Assembly: GCA_028818385.1 (NCBI GenBank)
Contig: JAPPNY010000087.1
Location: 1-10,287 of the forward strand
Length of the DNA stretch: 10,287 nt
Origin: Spirochaetaceae bacterium
GTDB taxonomy: Bacteria; Spirochaetota; Spirochaetia; SZUA-6; Bin103
Direction of reading: 5' to 3'
Shown: positions 1 through 6,236 of the stretch, in pieces
Numbering within the stretch: the stretch's first letter is position 1
Layout: each line of letters opens with the position of its first letter
Translations under genes and position numbers: made by a program
The notes under the pieces: model-generated
The model's input: the letters and a program-made list of their open reading frames with translations, nothing else
The model's database searches: none
What the model was told of the DNA's origin: nothing

Positions 1-1
1 T

Positions 2-139
2 GGCCTCTATCCTCTCAGTAATCCGGCTATCTCGGTGGTTTTGCAAAAGGCTCGAATGAAAGCCGGTACGCTTGGCCAAGTGCTCAAGCAGGCCGGCTTG
101 AACGAGGGCAAGACGGAGAGCGACGATGGGGCGGACTAG
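2..139 (+). CDS. hicA: HicA-type toxin, C-terminal part (5' end outside window)
   Basis: Only the last 45 codons are present, and the frame is open from the left edge. In HicA toxins this region forms the end of the double-stranded-RNA-binding-like fold that cleaves mRNA. What is seen: a stretch reading ISVVLQKARMKAGTLGQVLKQAGL, broken here as ISVVLQKAR then MKAGTLGQVLKQAGL, which matches the family's closing 'GTL..ILKQAGL' signature. The hydrophilic tail ESDDGAD follows. The catalytic histidine region should lie upstream and cannot be checked. The stop codon overlaps the start of the next gene by 14 bases, the usual hicAB arrangement with translational coupling. The assignment rests on the terminal motif plus the HicB neighbour. 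Confidence 0.75.
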   Translation, partial: GLYPLSNPAISVVLQKARMKAGTLGQVLKQAGLNEGKTESDDGAD

Positions 140-347
140 ATATCTGGTCGTGGTAGAGAATTACGGCCCCAGTTCCTACGCGGCGTATGTGCCGGAGCTT
201 CCTGGTATTGGCGTCGCCGGGAAAACCGGGAATGAGGTCCGTGAACTGGTGGCCGAGGCGATCAGGCTGTATCTCGAAGGGCTGGAGCGAGACGAAAGTG
301 CCGCCCCCGAGTCGGTACAGGTAAGCCACTACACCATCGCGGTCTGA
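126..347 (+). CDS. hicB: HicB-family antitoxin (short, single-domain form)
   Basis: This 73-residue protein would neutralise HicA by direct binding. It starts at ATG 126 inside the end of hicA. The sequence RYLVVVENYG, then YAAYVPELPGIGVAGKTGNEV, then EAIRLYLEGL (given in pieces) matches the partly degraded RNase-H-like HicB fold: a beta strand, the 'Y.A.vPDlPG..a.GkT..Ev' core, then an alpha helix ending in LEGL. It lacks the C-terminal ribbon-helix-helix or HTH that longer HicB proteins use to repress their own operon. Autoregulation would therefore need another mechanism, or may be absent. Codon use resembles the neighbours and no damage is visible, so the antitoxin appears intact. Confidence 0.88.
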   Translation: MGRTRYLVVVENYGPSSYAAYVPELPGIGVAGKTGNEVRELVAEAIRLYLEGLERDESAAPESVQVSHYTIAV

Positions 348-398
348 CCGCTCAGGCGATCGCCTCTTGCGAGCTCGGCGCCGGCGATTCGGGCATGG

Positions 399-715
399 CA
401 GCCACGGCGGTTCGGCAAGAGCGTGTTCTACTCGTACTTCGCGGCACTGGGCTACGAGATCACGGTCGAGGAGTCGGCGGTGGAGCAGTCGAGCAGCCAC
501 GGGCGGCTGGACATGGCCGTGCGCGTCGGCGGGCACGTGTACCTCCTCGAGTTCAAGGTGGCGGAGCTGTCACCGCCGGGCTCGGCGCTGGCGCAGCTCC
601 GCGACGGGACTACGCGGCCAGGTACCGAGGCCGGGGCGAGTCCATCCACCTGATTGGCGTCGAGCTCAGCCGCACGACGCGCAACGTGACGGCGTTCGAG
701 GTAGCCGACGGCTGA
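399..715 (+). pseudogene. Decayed AAA-ATPase-like / PD-(D/E)XK nuclease-superfamily protein (internal deletion plus frameshift)
   Basis: Reading the frame of 423 upstream gives WQPRRFGKSVFYSYFAALG. PRRFGKS (402-422) is the Walker A motif typical of the AAA-ATPase-like family (PF09820 type). VFYSYFAALGYEITVEES followed by HGRLDMAV and YLLEFKVAEL is the C-terminal PD-(D/E)XK-like domain (PF08011 type), with D of GRLD and E-F-K as the active-site-like residues. Roughly the whole middle of the normal protein of about 500 residues is missing between them. At about 603-611 the frame shifts by one base: QLRD continues as RDYAARYRGRG...LIGVEL in the frame ending at 715. There is no start codon before the P-loop, and the frame runs straight back to the hicB stop. 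Family names are from memory; the two-frame homology is what I see. Confidence 0.75.
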
Positions 716-836
716 CGCCGGCTGCAGCGGCGCGTACGGTGAACGGTGGTTCTCAGGCGCCTGAGTCCGGGGCGTCGAACACGGCGTTTACATCGGCGGC
801 GACCCTGCGATCAGCCGCCTTCAGCCTACCCGTCGG
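716..836. other. Intergenic spacer with a possible minus-strand transposase scrap
   Basis: This gap of about 120 bases has no usable ORF on either strand. On the minus strand one frame between stops reads RVAADVNAVFDAPDSGA before a stop. It weakly resembles a segment of IS256/Mutator-type transposases. It is too short to call a gene and may be chance. Confidence 0.25.
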
Positions 837-1568
837 TTACCTCGGCTGGACGGGCCTCTCCATTTCCTCGTCGGTGCAATCCTTGAGGATGGCTTCAAGC
901 GCATCCGCCTCCCGCCGGTCAACCGTCAGGTTGTACTCCAGCCGCACCGCGACGACGCGGGCCGCAAACCAGCATCGATTCAGGTCGGGCATCCATTCGG
1001 CTGCGTCCTTGTCGCTCTTCTCATGGCGATTCACTCGTGGCGAAGCCAGCGTCAGATTGTCGGGGTCCCTGGCGAACAGAGCGCGAAGGTTGTTGCCGGC
1101 CGCACAGAGTCCGGAATCGTGAGCTTCGGATCGAGCCACGATATGCTCGATGTCGGATTCCCTGAGGCTCTCGAACGCGGTTCCGTCGTACGGTGACCAG
1201 GCTCCGCCGAGCGCACGAGCGATCGGCGGCTCGACACTCTGCGAGTACCGATAGTCGTCACCATCGTACCGGGAGCACCGGCACTCGGCAGCTACCTTGA
1301 GTCCCCGCCATGTCCCGGTCGGAGCCGGGCACCCGACCGCTGGCGTTCGTGGCTGCGTCTCCGTGGTCGACGCGGAAGGAGCAGAACTGCCGCCGTGGCA
1401 GTGTCTCTGGTTCGCCGGTACATTCCACCGGGAGCAGTTCGTGTGGCAGTAGTGGCAGCCATCGCTTGCCGTACGGCCCGGATGCGCCAGCGCGACAACC
1501 GGAGCCAGCGTCATCGAAGCTAACAAAACGGCTAGCAATGTCGCCGATCGGCTCAGCGAGCCATTCAT
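837..1568 (-). CDS. Secreted HNH (DUF1524/GmrSD-C-like) nuclease with Cys/His-rich N-terminal module
   Basis: 243 residues from ATG 1568. I prefer this start to the upstream in-frame ATG at 1640 because GGAGG (1575-1579) sits six bases ahead and it yields a clean signal peptide: a basic n-region, the hydrophobic LLAVLLASMTLAPVVA core, and an ALA|H cleavage site near residue 28. Residues 29-60 form a Cys/His-rich 'YHYH-like' module (HPGRTASDGCHYCHTNC ... QRHCH). Residues 139-215 carry the nuclease core: D139-I-E-H142 (metal/catalytic His), HDSG 150-153, FARDPDNL (N171), VNRHEK (N180), AAEWMPDLNRCW, and the helix EYNLTVDRREADAL. Likely role: an exported metal-dependent nuclease for DNA scavenging or competition. 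It is monocistronic. Eleven cysteines fit an extracytoplasmic, disulfide-rich or metal-binding protein. Confidence 0.82.
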   Translation of the reverse strand: MNGSLSRSATLLAVLLASMTLAPVVALAHPGRTASDGCHYCHTNCSRWNVPANQRHCHGGSSAPSASTTETQPRTPAVGCPAPTGTWRGLKVAAECRCSRYDGDDYRYSQSVEPPIARALGGAWSPYDGTAFESLRESDIEHIVARSEAHDSGLCAAGNNLRALFARDPDNLTLASPRVNRHEKSDKDAAEWMPDLNRCWFAARVVAVRLEYNLTVDRREADALEAILKDCTDEEMERPVQPR

Positions 1569-1573
1569 GCCTC

Positions 1574-1579
1574 GCCTCC
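1574..1579 (-). promoter_or_regulatory. Ribosome binding site deciding the nuclease start
   Basis: On the minus strand GGAGG lies six bases before ATG 1568. The alternative ATG at 1640 has no comparable site and would bury the signal peptide 24 residues in. Confidence 0.7.
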
Positions 1580-1922
1580 ATGTCAGAGGTACCGGCGGCG
1601 GAGTGCGGTGCGAGCTTTTTCGGCTCGGCCTCGTAACCACGATCCTTTCGCCAGCGGTCCGAGGGGTCGGCTGCTAGGTCATGGCACTCTCGTACATAGT
1701 TTCCGCCCGCCGCGAGTCGATCGGCCCTCTCATCCAACGCGCCTGCCTCCGATGCGGTTCCTGTTCGTCGGGCTGAGCGGTTTGTCTCCGGCTTCCTTCA
1801 GATCCCGTCTCGCGACCGGCACCCTTGCCTTCAACTCGCCACTCCCCCTGCCGCGCCAGCAGAGGACTTGGCTTGCTCCGCGCACGCCGCACCACCTGAC
1901 GAGAGCCCATGCCCGGTGCACG
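1580..1922. other. Intergenic region without a supported gene
   Basis: About 340 bases lie between the nuclease start and the terminator of the lipoprotein gene. It must hold the nuclease promoter, but I see no convincing -35/-10 pair. ORFs present on both strands (for example the minus frame through 1588-1737) lack ribosome sites and recognisable motifs. Confidence 0.5.
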
Positions 1923-1963
1923 AAAAAAGGGCCGCCAAGGGGAACCCCCGTGGCAGCCCTTTA
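1923..1963 (-). terminator. Rho-independent terminator of the collagen-like lipoprotein gene
   Basis: A GGGCTGCCACGGGG / CCCCTTGGCGGCCC stem (minus-strand reading, two mismatched positions) with a short loop is followed by six T's (the A-run at 1923-1928 on the plus strand). It begins 19 bases past the stop codon at 1982. The short TTTA on the other side could give weak bidirectional function. Confidence 0.85.
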
Positions 1964-1981
1964 TTCGAACAGTCAGCCCGG

Positions 1982-3220
1982 TCAGTTCGAGGCGTTCTCC
2001 ACCGTGATAGTAATATCCAGGTACTGTCCGACAGACCCGGTTGCCGAGATAGCCGCACCTTCCGGTTCCGCCGCGCGGATCGTCACCATGCGGGTACCAT
2101 TCAGTCCGTTCTCCGTCGGGGTGAACGTAACGACACTACCCGTGCTGGTAACCGTCACATACGGAAACGGACCGTCCTCTGTCGCATCATTGTCGAGGAC
2201 GGTGTAGGCGAGCGTGTCCTCATCTTCCAAGAAGACAGACACGTCGAGTGGGCGAGCTCCGTCGTCAAGTTTCACCAGAGGAATCGCAACATCGGAACGC
2301 GCGGGCTGAGCATTGACCAATACCTTGAAGGTCTTCTCTTCGCTCATAAGACCGCCTTCGTCCGTTGCCGTGACCGTGATGGTCACTCCGTCGTCATCAA
2401 ACGTCTCGGCCGTCGCATCGTCCCTCTCGGTCGAACCTACGCCCATGATGACGAGCTTGCCGTCGTCATTGGTGGAAACTTGGACCTTGGACGTGTCGTC
2501 CGATACCGCCGAATAGGTGAGAGTCTCGTCGTCGTCCTCGAACTGGCCGCCCGAAGCATGCGACAGCGTGAGCACGCAGCTATTCATCATTTCACACATA
2601 TAGTCTGTGCCGCCGGGCCAATTCGAGCCTTCCAATTTCTCGGCCATCTGGGTGCCGATGTTCAGGTTCGGAATAGCCGGGGCGCCGGTCGGGACCGTGG
2701 GCGGCTTGTTGCGGATGACGTAAATCGTGGTCTCAGTCTGCGCACCCGCGCTATCGGTCGCCGTGAGCTTGACCTCCATGCGTGTGGCGTCAAGAGGATC
2801 ACTAGCGGCATTCTCAGCGCTGTAAAGAGTTGCGAGCGCATCCTCATCGACCGTGATCGTGACCATCGCGCCGCCGTCCGTATTCTCAGCGGTGAGGTGG
2901 GCCATGTTCGTACCGGTCACCTCAGCTTCATAAGTGAGCGGGGGAACGCCACCGGTGAAGAGTGTCGACGCGTCATACATCTGGGGTTCACCAACGATCA
3001 GATTGCCGTCAGCGTTCTCTCCGTCGTTGATCCGGATGACCACCGTCGAGTCCTGGTGCTTCACGGCCAACGCGTTGTATCCGGCCGGCCCCTGACCGCC
3101 CTCGGGTCCGGTGTCACCCGAGGGTCCAGCGGGTCCGGTGGGTCCAGCGGCCCCGGTGTCGCCCTTGGCGCCAGCGGCTCCAGCCGGTCCGGCAGGTCCC
3201 TGGCAGGCGATGAGGGCCAC
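1982..3220 (-). CDS. Collagen-like lipoprotein with cadherin-like extracellular domains; start codon uncertain
   Basis: A predicted surface lipoprotein. From GTG 3220 the product has 412 residues and opens MALIACQ. LIAC is a lipobox (lipidated Cys6), but too few residues precede it. The same frame continues upstream as VAAFPLTALILVALIAC, a proper signal peptide with a Lys/Arg-rich start, yet no ATG, GTG or TTG occurs in frame before the stop at 3311-3313. Only CTG codons (3238, 3229, 3223) are available. Residues 8-46 are 13 uninterrupted G-X-Y triplets. Afterwards come acidic beta-rich repeats resembling cadherin/Ig-like tandem domains (VKLTATDSAGAQTETTIYV; FEDDDETLTYSAVSDD; VTITVTATDEGGLMSEEKTF; FLEDEDTLAYTVLDND), probably calcium-binding. 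Two Cys (CEMMNSC) may form a disulfide. Likely role: adhesion or surface display. The gene has its own terminator. Substrate unknown. Confidence 0.8.
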   Translation of the reverse strand: MALIACQGPAGPAGAAGAKGDTGAAGPTGPAGPSGDTGPEGGQGPAGYNALAVKHQDSTVVIRINDGENADGNLIVGEPQMYDASTLFTGGVPPLTYEAEVTGTNMAHLTAENTDGGAMVTITVDEDALATLYSAENAASDPLDATRMEVKLTATDSAGAQTETTIYVIRNKPPTVPTGAPAIPNLNIGTQMAEKLEGSNWPGGTDYMCEMMNSCVLTLSHASGGQFEDDDETLTYSAVSDDTSKVQVSTNDDGKLVIMGVGSTERDDATAETFDDDGVTITVTATDEGGLMSEEKTFKVLVNAQPARSDVAIPLVKLDDGARPLDVSVFLEDEDTLAYTVLDNDATEDGPFPYVTVTSTGSVVTFTPTENGLNGTRMVTIRAAEPEGAAISATGSVGQYLDITITVENASN

Positions 3221-3275
3221 CAGGATCAGTGCCGTCAGCGGAAATGCGGCTACCTTTGCCGCACGATCGGTGCGC

Positions 3276-4451
3276 TCAGCGCGATTCGCAGTAGTCGGCC
3301 CACTCCTGCATCAGAGCGGCGCGCCGCTCGAGGAGGTCGCTCCGCGCATAGGCCGCGACGGTCGCGGAGCCGATGGCGTGGCCGAGCGCGAGCTCGGCGG
3401 CCGCGTGGTCGACGCCCCGCTCGGAGCACCACGAGCGGAATGCGCTGCGGAGCCCGTGGACGGTGCCCAGTCCGAGGCGCCGCGGGAGGGTCGCCAGGGT
3501 GCTGTCGCGCATCACGCCTCCCAGGCGGGCCGGAAACAACAGGTCGTCGGCGCCGCCGGTGGTCAGCTCACGCGCCGCGGCGAGGACCCGGAGGGCCTGG
3601 GTGGCGAGCGGCACGCGCAGGGCGCGGGCCATTTTCGTCCGCTCCGCCGGGACCGTCCACGTCGCCGCGTCGATGTCGACTTCCGCCCAGGTGGCCGCAC
3701 GGGCTTCGCCGCTCCGGCAGGCGGTCAGCGCGATGAGCTCGAAGCAGAGCCGGGCGCCGGTCCACACCTCGCCTGCCTCCCGCACCTTGACGAGGGCCGG
3801 GGCGACCTCGGAGTGCGACAGGGCGCCGTAGTGCCTGGCCGGCACCCGTCCGGGCTTCGGCAGCAGGGCGGTGAGGACCGGGCCGGCGGGGTCGTCGGCG
3901 CGGTGCCCGGCGGCAACGGCGGCCTGCATGACGGCCGAGATGATCCGCCGGAGGCGGCGGCCGGTTTCCACCTTCTCGGACCAGACCGGCAGCAGGACGG
4001 AGGCCACGTCGGCCGGGGTGATCGAGTCGACGGCCATGCGGCCGAGCTTCGGCAGGGCGTAGGCGTCCAGGCGCGACCGCCACAGCTTCTCGGTCCGCCC
4101 GTCGCGCCATGCCATGCTCCGTGTCCTGATGGCGTCCTCCGCCGCCTGCGCGAACGTCGGCACCGCGCGGGGGGCCCGCAGCCCTGCCGGATCACCGCCC
4201 TGCCGAGCCACCTTGCGGTACTGGAAGGCCAGTTCCCGCGCCTCGGTCAGGGACGTGTACGGGAACCCGCCCAGTCCGAAGTCCCGCCAGCGCCCGCGTA
4301 CGGTGCCGCGCCAGATCCACTGCCGCGAACCGGACGGACTCACGCGCAGGATCAGGCCGTGCTGGTCGTGATGCTTGCCCGGTGCCGCCGAGCGCACGGC
4401 GCGCGCTGTCAGTTTCGCCACGATCGTCCCCGTCATATCCCACATCGGCAT
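3276..4451 (-). CDS. P4-type tyrosine recombinase / site-specific integrase
   Basis: 391 residues from ATG 4451. ATG 4436 (MTGTIVAKLTA) is an alternative that resembles typical family starts better; neither has a strong ribosome site. Order: N-terminal arm-type DNA-binding domain of the DUF4102 kind (KLTARAVRSAAPGKHHD, then GLILRVSPSGSRQWIWR), the core-binding SAM-like helices (about 95-190), then the catalytic domain. The full active site is present: R246 in ACRSGEARAATW, K273 in ERTKMARALRVPL, H332-x-x-R335 in HGLRSAFRSW, H358 in LALGHAIG, and nucleophile Y368 in AAYARSD. It should cut and rejoin attP/attB of an integrative element. No tRNA or obvious direct-repeat att site is seen in the window. 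Its stop lies 55 bases before the lipoprotein's assigned start, on the same strand. No damage is visible. Confidence 0.93.
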   Translation of the reverse strand: MPMWDMTGTIVAKLTARAVRSAAPGKHHDQHGLILRVSPSGSRQWIWRGTVRGRWRDFGLGGFPYTSLTEARELAFQYRKVARQGGDPAGLRAPRAVPTFAQAAEDAIRTRSMAWRDGRTEKLWRSRLDAYALPKLGRMAVDSITPADVASVLLPVWSEKVETGRRLRRIISAVMQAAVAAGHRADDPAGPVLTALLPKPGRVPARHYGALSHSEVAPALVKVREAGEVWTGARLCFELIALTACRSGEARAATWAEVDIDAATWTVPAERTKMARALRVPLATQALRVLAAARELTTGGADDLLFPARLGGVMRDSTLATLPRRLGLGTVHGLRSAFRSWCSERGVDHAAAELALGHAIGSATVAAYARSDLLERRAALMQEWADYCESR

Positions 4452-4720
4452 GCTGCGCGGAACGGTTTAGGGGCGGCCGGCGGCCGGGAATTGGTGGGCC
4501 GTGCCGCCGTGAGCCGGTGGCGCCGGAAGGGGCGGTGATGCCGCCGGTGCCGACCCCGCGGGAGGGCGGGATGGCGTCCGGCCGAACCGGTGCCCCGGCG
4601 ACCCGGGCATTGGACCGGGGGACGACGCGAGCAGGGCCTCGCCGAAGATCGGCGGACAGGGGGATCGGGGCATCGGGCGCGCCAACCGGACGGCGCGTTC
4701 GTCAACCGCGTTCCAGCCGG
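4452..4720. other. Long GC-rich intergenic region, no supported gene
   Basis: The integrase and the next plus-strand ORF diverge here. The stretch is extremely GC-rich with several short C/G inverted repeats but no ORF with a credible start and motif, no tRNA and no clear att repeat. The integrase promoter and, if the element is intact, an attachment site would be expected here, but I cannot point to them. Confidence 0.5.
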
Positions 4721-4749
4721 TTGCCGTACCAGCGCGGCGAACCTATGCT
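4721..4749 (+). promoter_or_regulatory. Candidate sigma-70-type promoter of the 4837 ORF
   Basis: TTGCCG (4721-4726), a 17-base spacer, then TATGCT (4744-4749). Each box matches consensus at four of six positions. Its pattern GGTTGCCG...ACCTATxCT recurs upstream of the gene at 5303. The 5' leader would be about 80 bases. Confidence 0.5.
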
Positions 4750-4836
4750 CGCCAGGGACCGGAACAGCGGGGCACCGCGGCTGCGCATCGCACGCCGCCG
4801 ACCCGTCTCGCGCGCAGAGCCTCGGAGACTACACCG

Positions 4837-5148
4837 GTGAGCTACAGGGCCGACGTTGCCGAGCTGAAGACCAACCTCGCCGCGATCGTCACCGACGTGC
4901 GCCATCTCTGGGATTCCTGCTTCGAATCGAACATTCACTACCGGATCGGGCCACTGCTGAGTCAACATCTCGGACTGCGGCGTATCCGAGTCGTCCGGAG
5001 CGACCTGCGGCAGGCACCGGCCGACTTTGACGCCCGGGTCGCGCAGGCGGCGGACGAGCAACGGATCACGGACGAGCAGGAGCACGGGATCGTCGCCACG
5101 GACATCATCCTGACGGCGCGCAGCGGCCATGACGGGAGTACGGTCTGA
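4837..5148 (+). CDS. Short uncharacterised protein, probably a C-terminally truncated coiled-coil/nuclease-like family member
   Basis: 103 residues from GTG 4837, with GGAG nine bases upstream (the same spacing as for the gene at 5303). The first 30 residues (MSYRADVAELKTNLAAIVTDV) look like a short coiled coil. They are followed by HLWDSCFESNIHYRIGPLLSQHLGLRR, then RSDLRQAPADFDARVAQAADEQRITDEQEHGIVATDIIL and the end DGSTV (given in pieces). I do not recognise the family with certainty. The layout (coiled coil, then a 'full-length' alpha/beta region cut short after a DxxL strand) resembles larger bacterial proteins whose C-terminal half is absent here. Another frame immediately after the stop reads EAYGVLILR (5147-5173), possibly the leftover of the lost C-terminus. 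It shares promoter style and strand with the next gene. It may be a pseudogene. Confidence 0.5.
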   Translation: MSYRADVAELKTNLAAIVTDVRHLWDSCFESNIHYRIGPLLSQHLGLRRIRVVRSDLRQAPADFDARVAQAADEQRITDEQEHGIVATDIILTARSGHDGSTV

Positions 5149-5249
5149 GGCGTACGGCGTGCTGATCCTTCGAAGCGCCAGCTCCCCTCGCGTTGAAGCG
5201 CCACGGCCAAATCGCCCGCTATCGGAGTGACCGCTCGCCCCGGAGGCGG

Positions 5250-5279
5250 TTGCCGCACGGGGCGCCGGACACCTATTCT
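5250..5279 (+). promoter_or_regulatory. Candidate sigma-70-type promoter of the coiled-coil nuclease gene
   Basis: TTGCCG (5250-5255), an 18-base spacer, then TATTCT (5274-5279). A start about seven bases downstream gives a leader of roughly 17 bases containing GGGAG nine bases before ATG 5303. It closely copies the promoter at 4721-4749. Confidence 0.55.
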
Positions 5280-5302
5280 GCCGGTTACGGGAGACGCCCA
5301 CC

Positions 5303-6205
5303 ATGGCCACGCTGTCACAACGGACACACGTCCTCGAAGAGAAGACCGATCGGCTGGAGACCGTCTTCTCCGCCTTCATGGCACGCACCGACGCCGCCAT
5401 GGCACGCACCGACGAGTCCTTCGGGCGCCTGGAGCGCATCATCGAGCGCCGGGAGCAGGAAGGCGCCCGCGAGCGCGAGGCGGCGATGGCGCGCACCGAC
5501 GAGTCCCTCGGACGCCTGGAGCGCATCATCGAGCGTCGGGAGCAGGAGGGCGCCCGCGAGCGCGAGGCGGCGATGGCGCGCACCGACGAGTCCCTCGGAC
5601 GCCTGGAGTGCATCATCGAGCGCAGCGAGCAGGAGGGCGCCCGTGAGCGCGAGGCAGCCGCCCGTGAGCGCGAGGCAGCCGCCCGTGAGCGCGAGGCAGC
5701 CGCCCGCGAGCGCGAGGTAGCCGCCCGCGAGCGGCGGGAGATGAACAAGCGCTGGGGTGAGCTGGCCAACAAGTGGGGTACCGTGGTCGAGGACATCGTC
5801 GCGCCCAGCGTCCGCCGCCTGGCCCGCGAGGTCTTCGATTGCGGCCGGCAGCAGTACTTCGCAACCCGCGTGTCCCGCAACCGCAGCGACGACCCGGCCC
5901 GCGAGCGCGAGTTCGACGCCCTCTACGTCGGCACCCGCGCCGTGCTGCTCAACGAGACCAAGTCCTCGCCCCGCAGCAACGACGCCCGGCGCTTCGCGCG
6001 GTTCGTGGAGAGCGGTGAGTTCGCGCTCTACTACCCGGAATACCGGGATCTGCCGGTCGTTCCGGTGTTCTCGTCACTGAGCATCCCGGAGGACATGGTG
6101 ACGTACCTGACGCGGCGCGGCATCTACGCCCTGGCGATGGGCGACGAGGCCATGCAGGTGCTCAACCTGGAGGTGGTGCGCAGCCCCCACGCCCCGAACG
6201 CCTGA
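5303..6205 (+). CDS. Coiled-coil protein with C-terminal PD-(D/E)XK nuclease-like domain
   Basis: 300 residues, ATG 5303 with GGGAG upstream. Residues 1-32 begin a coiled coil (LEEKTDRLETVFSAFMARTD). Residues 33-119 are three copies of a 29-residue unit opening MARTDES and closing EREAA. Residues 113-147 are heptads AREREAA (three exact, then AREREVA and ARERREM). The globular part (about 148-300) reads WGTVVEDIVAPSVRRLAREVF, then EREFDAL (D205) and VLLNETKS (E218-x-K220), a D...ExK arrangement typical of restriction-like nuclease folds. RRFARFVESGEF and YRDLPVVPVFSSL follow. Similar coiled-coil/PD-(D/E)XK proteins are common, often repeated, uncharacterised genes of accessory regions; a DNA-linked role is inference. 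No toxin or methylase partner is beside it. The repeats suggest a tunable rod length. Confidence 0.75.
   Translation: MATLSQRTHVLEEKTDRLETVFSAFMARTDAAMARTDESFGRLERIIERREQEGAREREAAMARTDESLGRLERIIERREQEGAREREAAMARTDESLGRLECIIERSEQEGAREREAAAREREAAAREREAAAREREVAARERREMNKRWGELANKWGTVVEDIVAPSVRRLAREVFDCGRQQYFATRVSRNRSDDPAREREFDALYVGTRAVLLNETKSSPRSNDARRFARFVESGEFALYYPEYRDLPVVPVFSSLSIPEDMVTYLTRRGIYALAMGDEAMQVLNLEVVRSPHAPNA
5399..5659 (+). repeat. Three 87-bp in-frame tandem repeats
   Basis: Units at 5399-5485, 5486-5572 and 5573-5659 encode near-identical 29-residue coiled-coil blocks. Differences are few (Phe/Leu in unit 1; Arg to Cys and Arg to Ser in unit 3). Units 2 and 3 are almost identical at DNA level, indicating recent duplication. 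Confidence 0.9.
5639..5743 (+). repeat. Five 21-bp tandem repeats encoding AREREAA heptads
   Basis: Units begin at 5639, 5660, 5681, 5702 and 5723. The first three are identical in sequence, the fourth changes Ala to Val, and the fifth degenerates into ARERREM. The array overlaps the end of the third 87-bp unit. All units preserve the reading frame and the coiled-coil heptad. Confidence 0.9.
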
Positions 6206-6236
6206 CTGCCGCCGAACGCGCCTGAGCGTCGCCCGT

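Noticed and set aside
354..365. AGGCGATCGCCT palindrome containing the octamer GCGATCGC
   Set aside because: Resembles the cyanobacterial HIP1 octamer, but a single copy in 10 kb of GC-rich DNA is not evidence of that lineage.
1258..1737. Minus-strand ORF overlapping the nuclease start
   Set aside because: Its second half is out of frame within the nuclease gene. The unique part has no motif and no ribosome site.
1868..3736. 622-codon plus-strand ORF
   Set aside because: Antisense shadow of the lipoprotein and integrase genes; Arg-rich, no domain, no ribosome site.
3111..4538. Long plus-strand ORF starting with a collagen-like Gly-Pro stretch
   Set aside because: It is antisense to the lipoprotein start and the integrase. 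G-X-Y codons read backwards also give Pro/Gly/Ala-rich text, and the integrase frame carries all catalytic motifs.
4452..4836. tRNA or att site next to the integrase
   Set aside because: No cloverleaf or tRNA 3' end and no direct repeat pair was found by eye.
5399..5743. Tandem repeats as a CRISPR array
   Set aside because: Units are contiguous with no spacers and encode an in-frame coiled coil.
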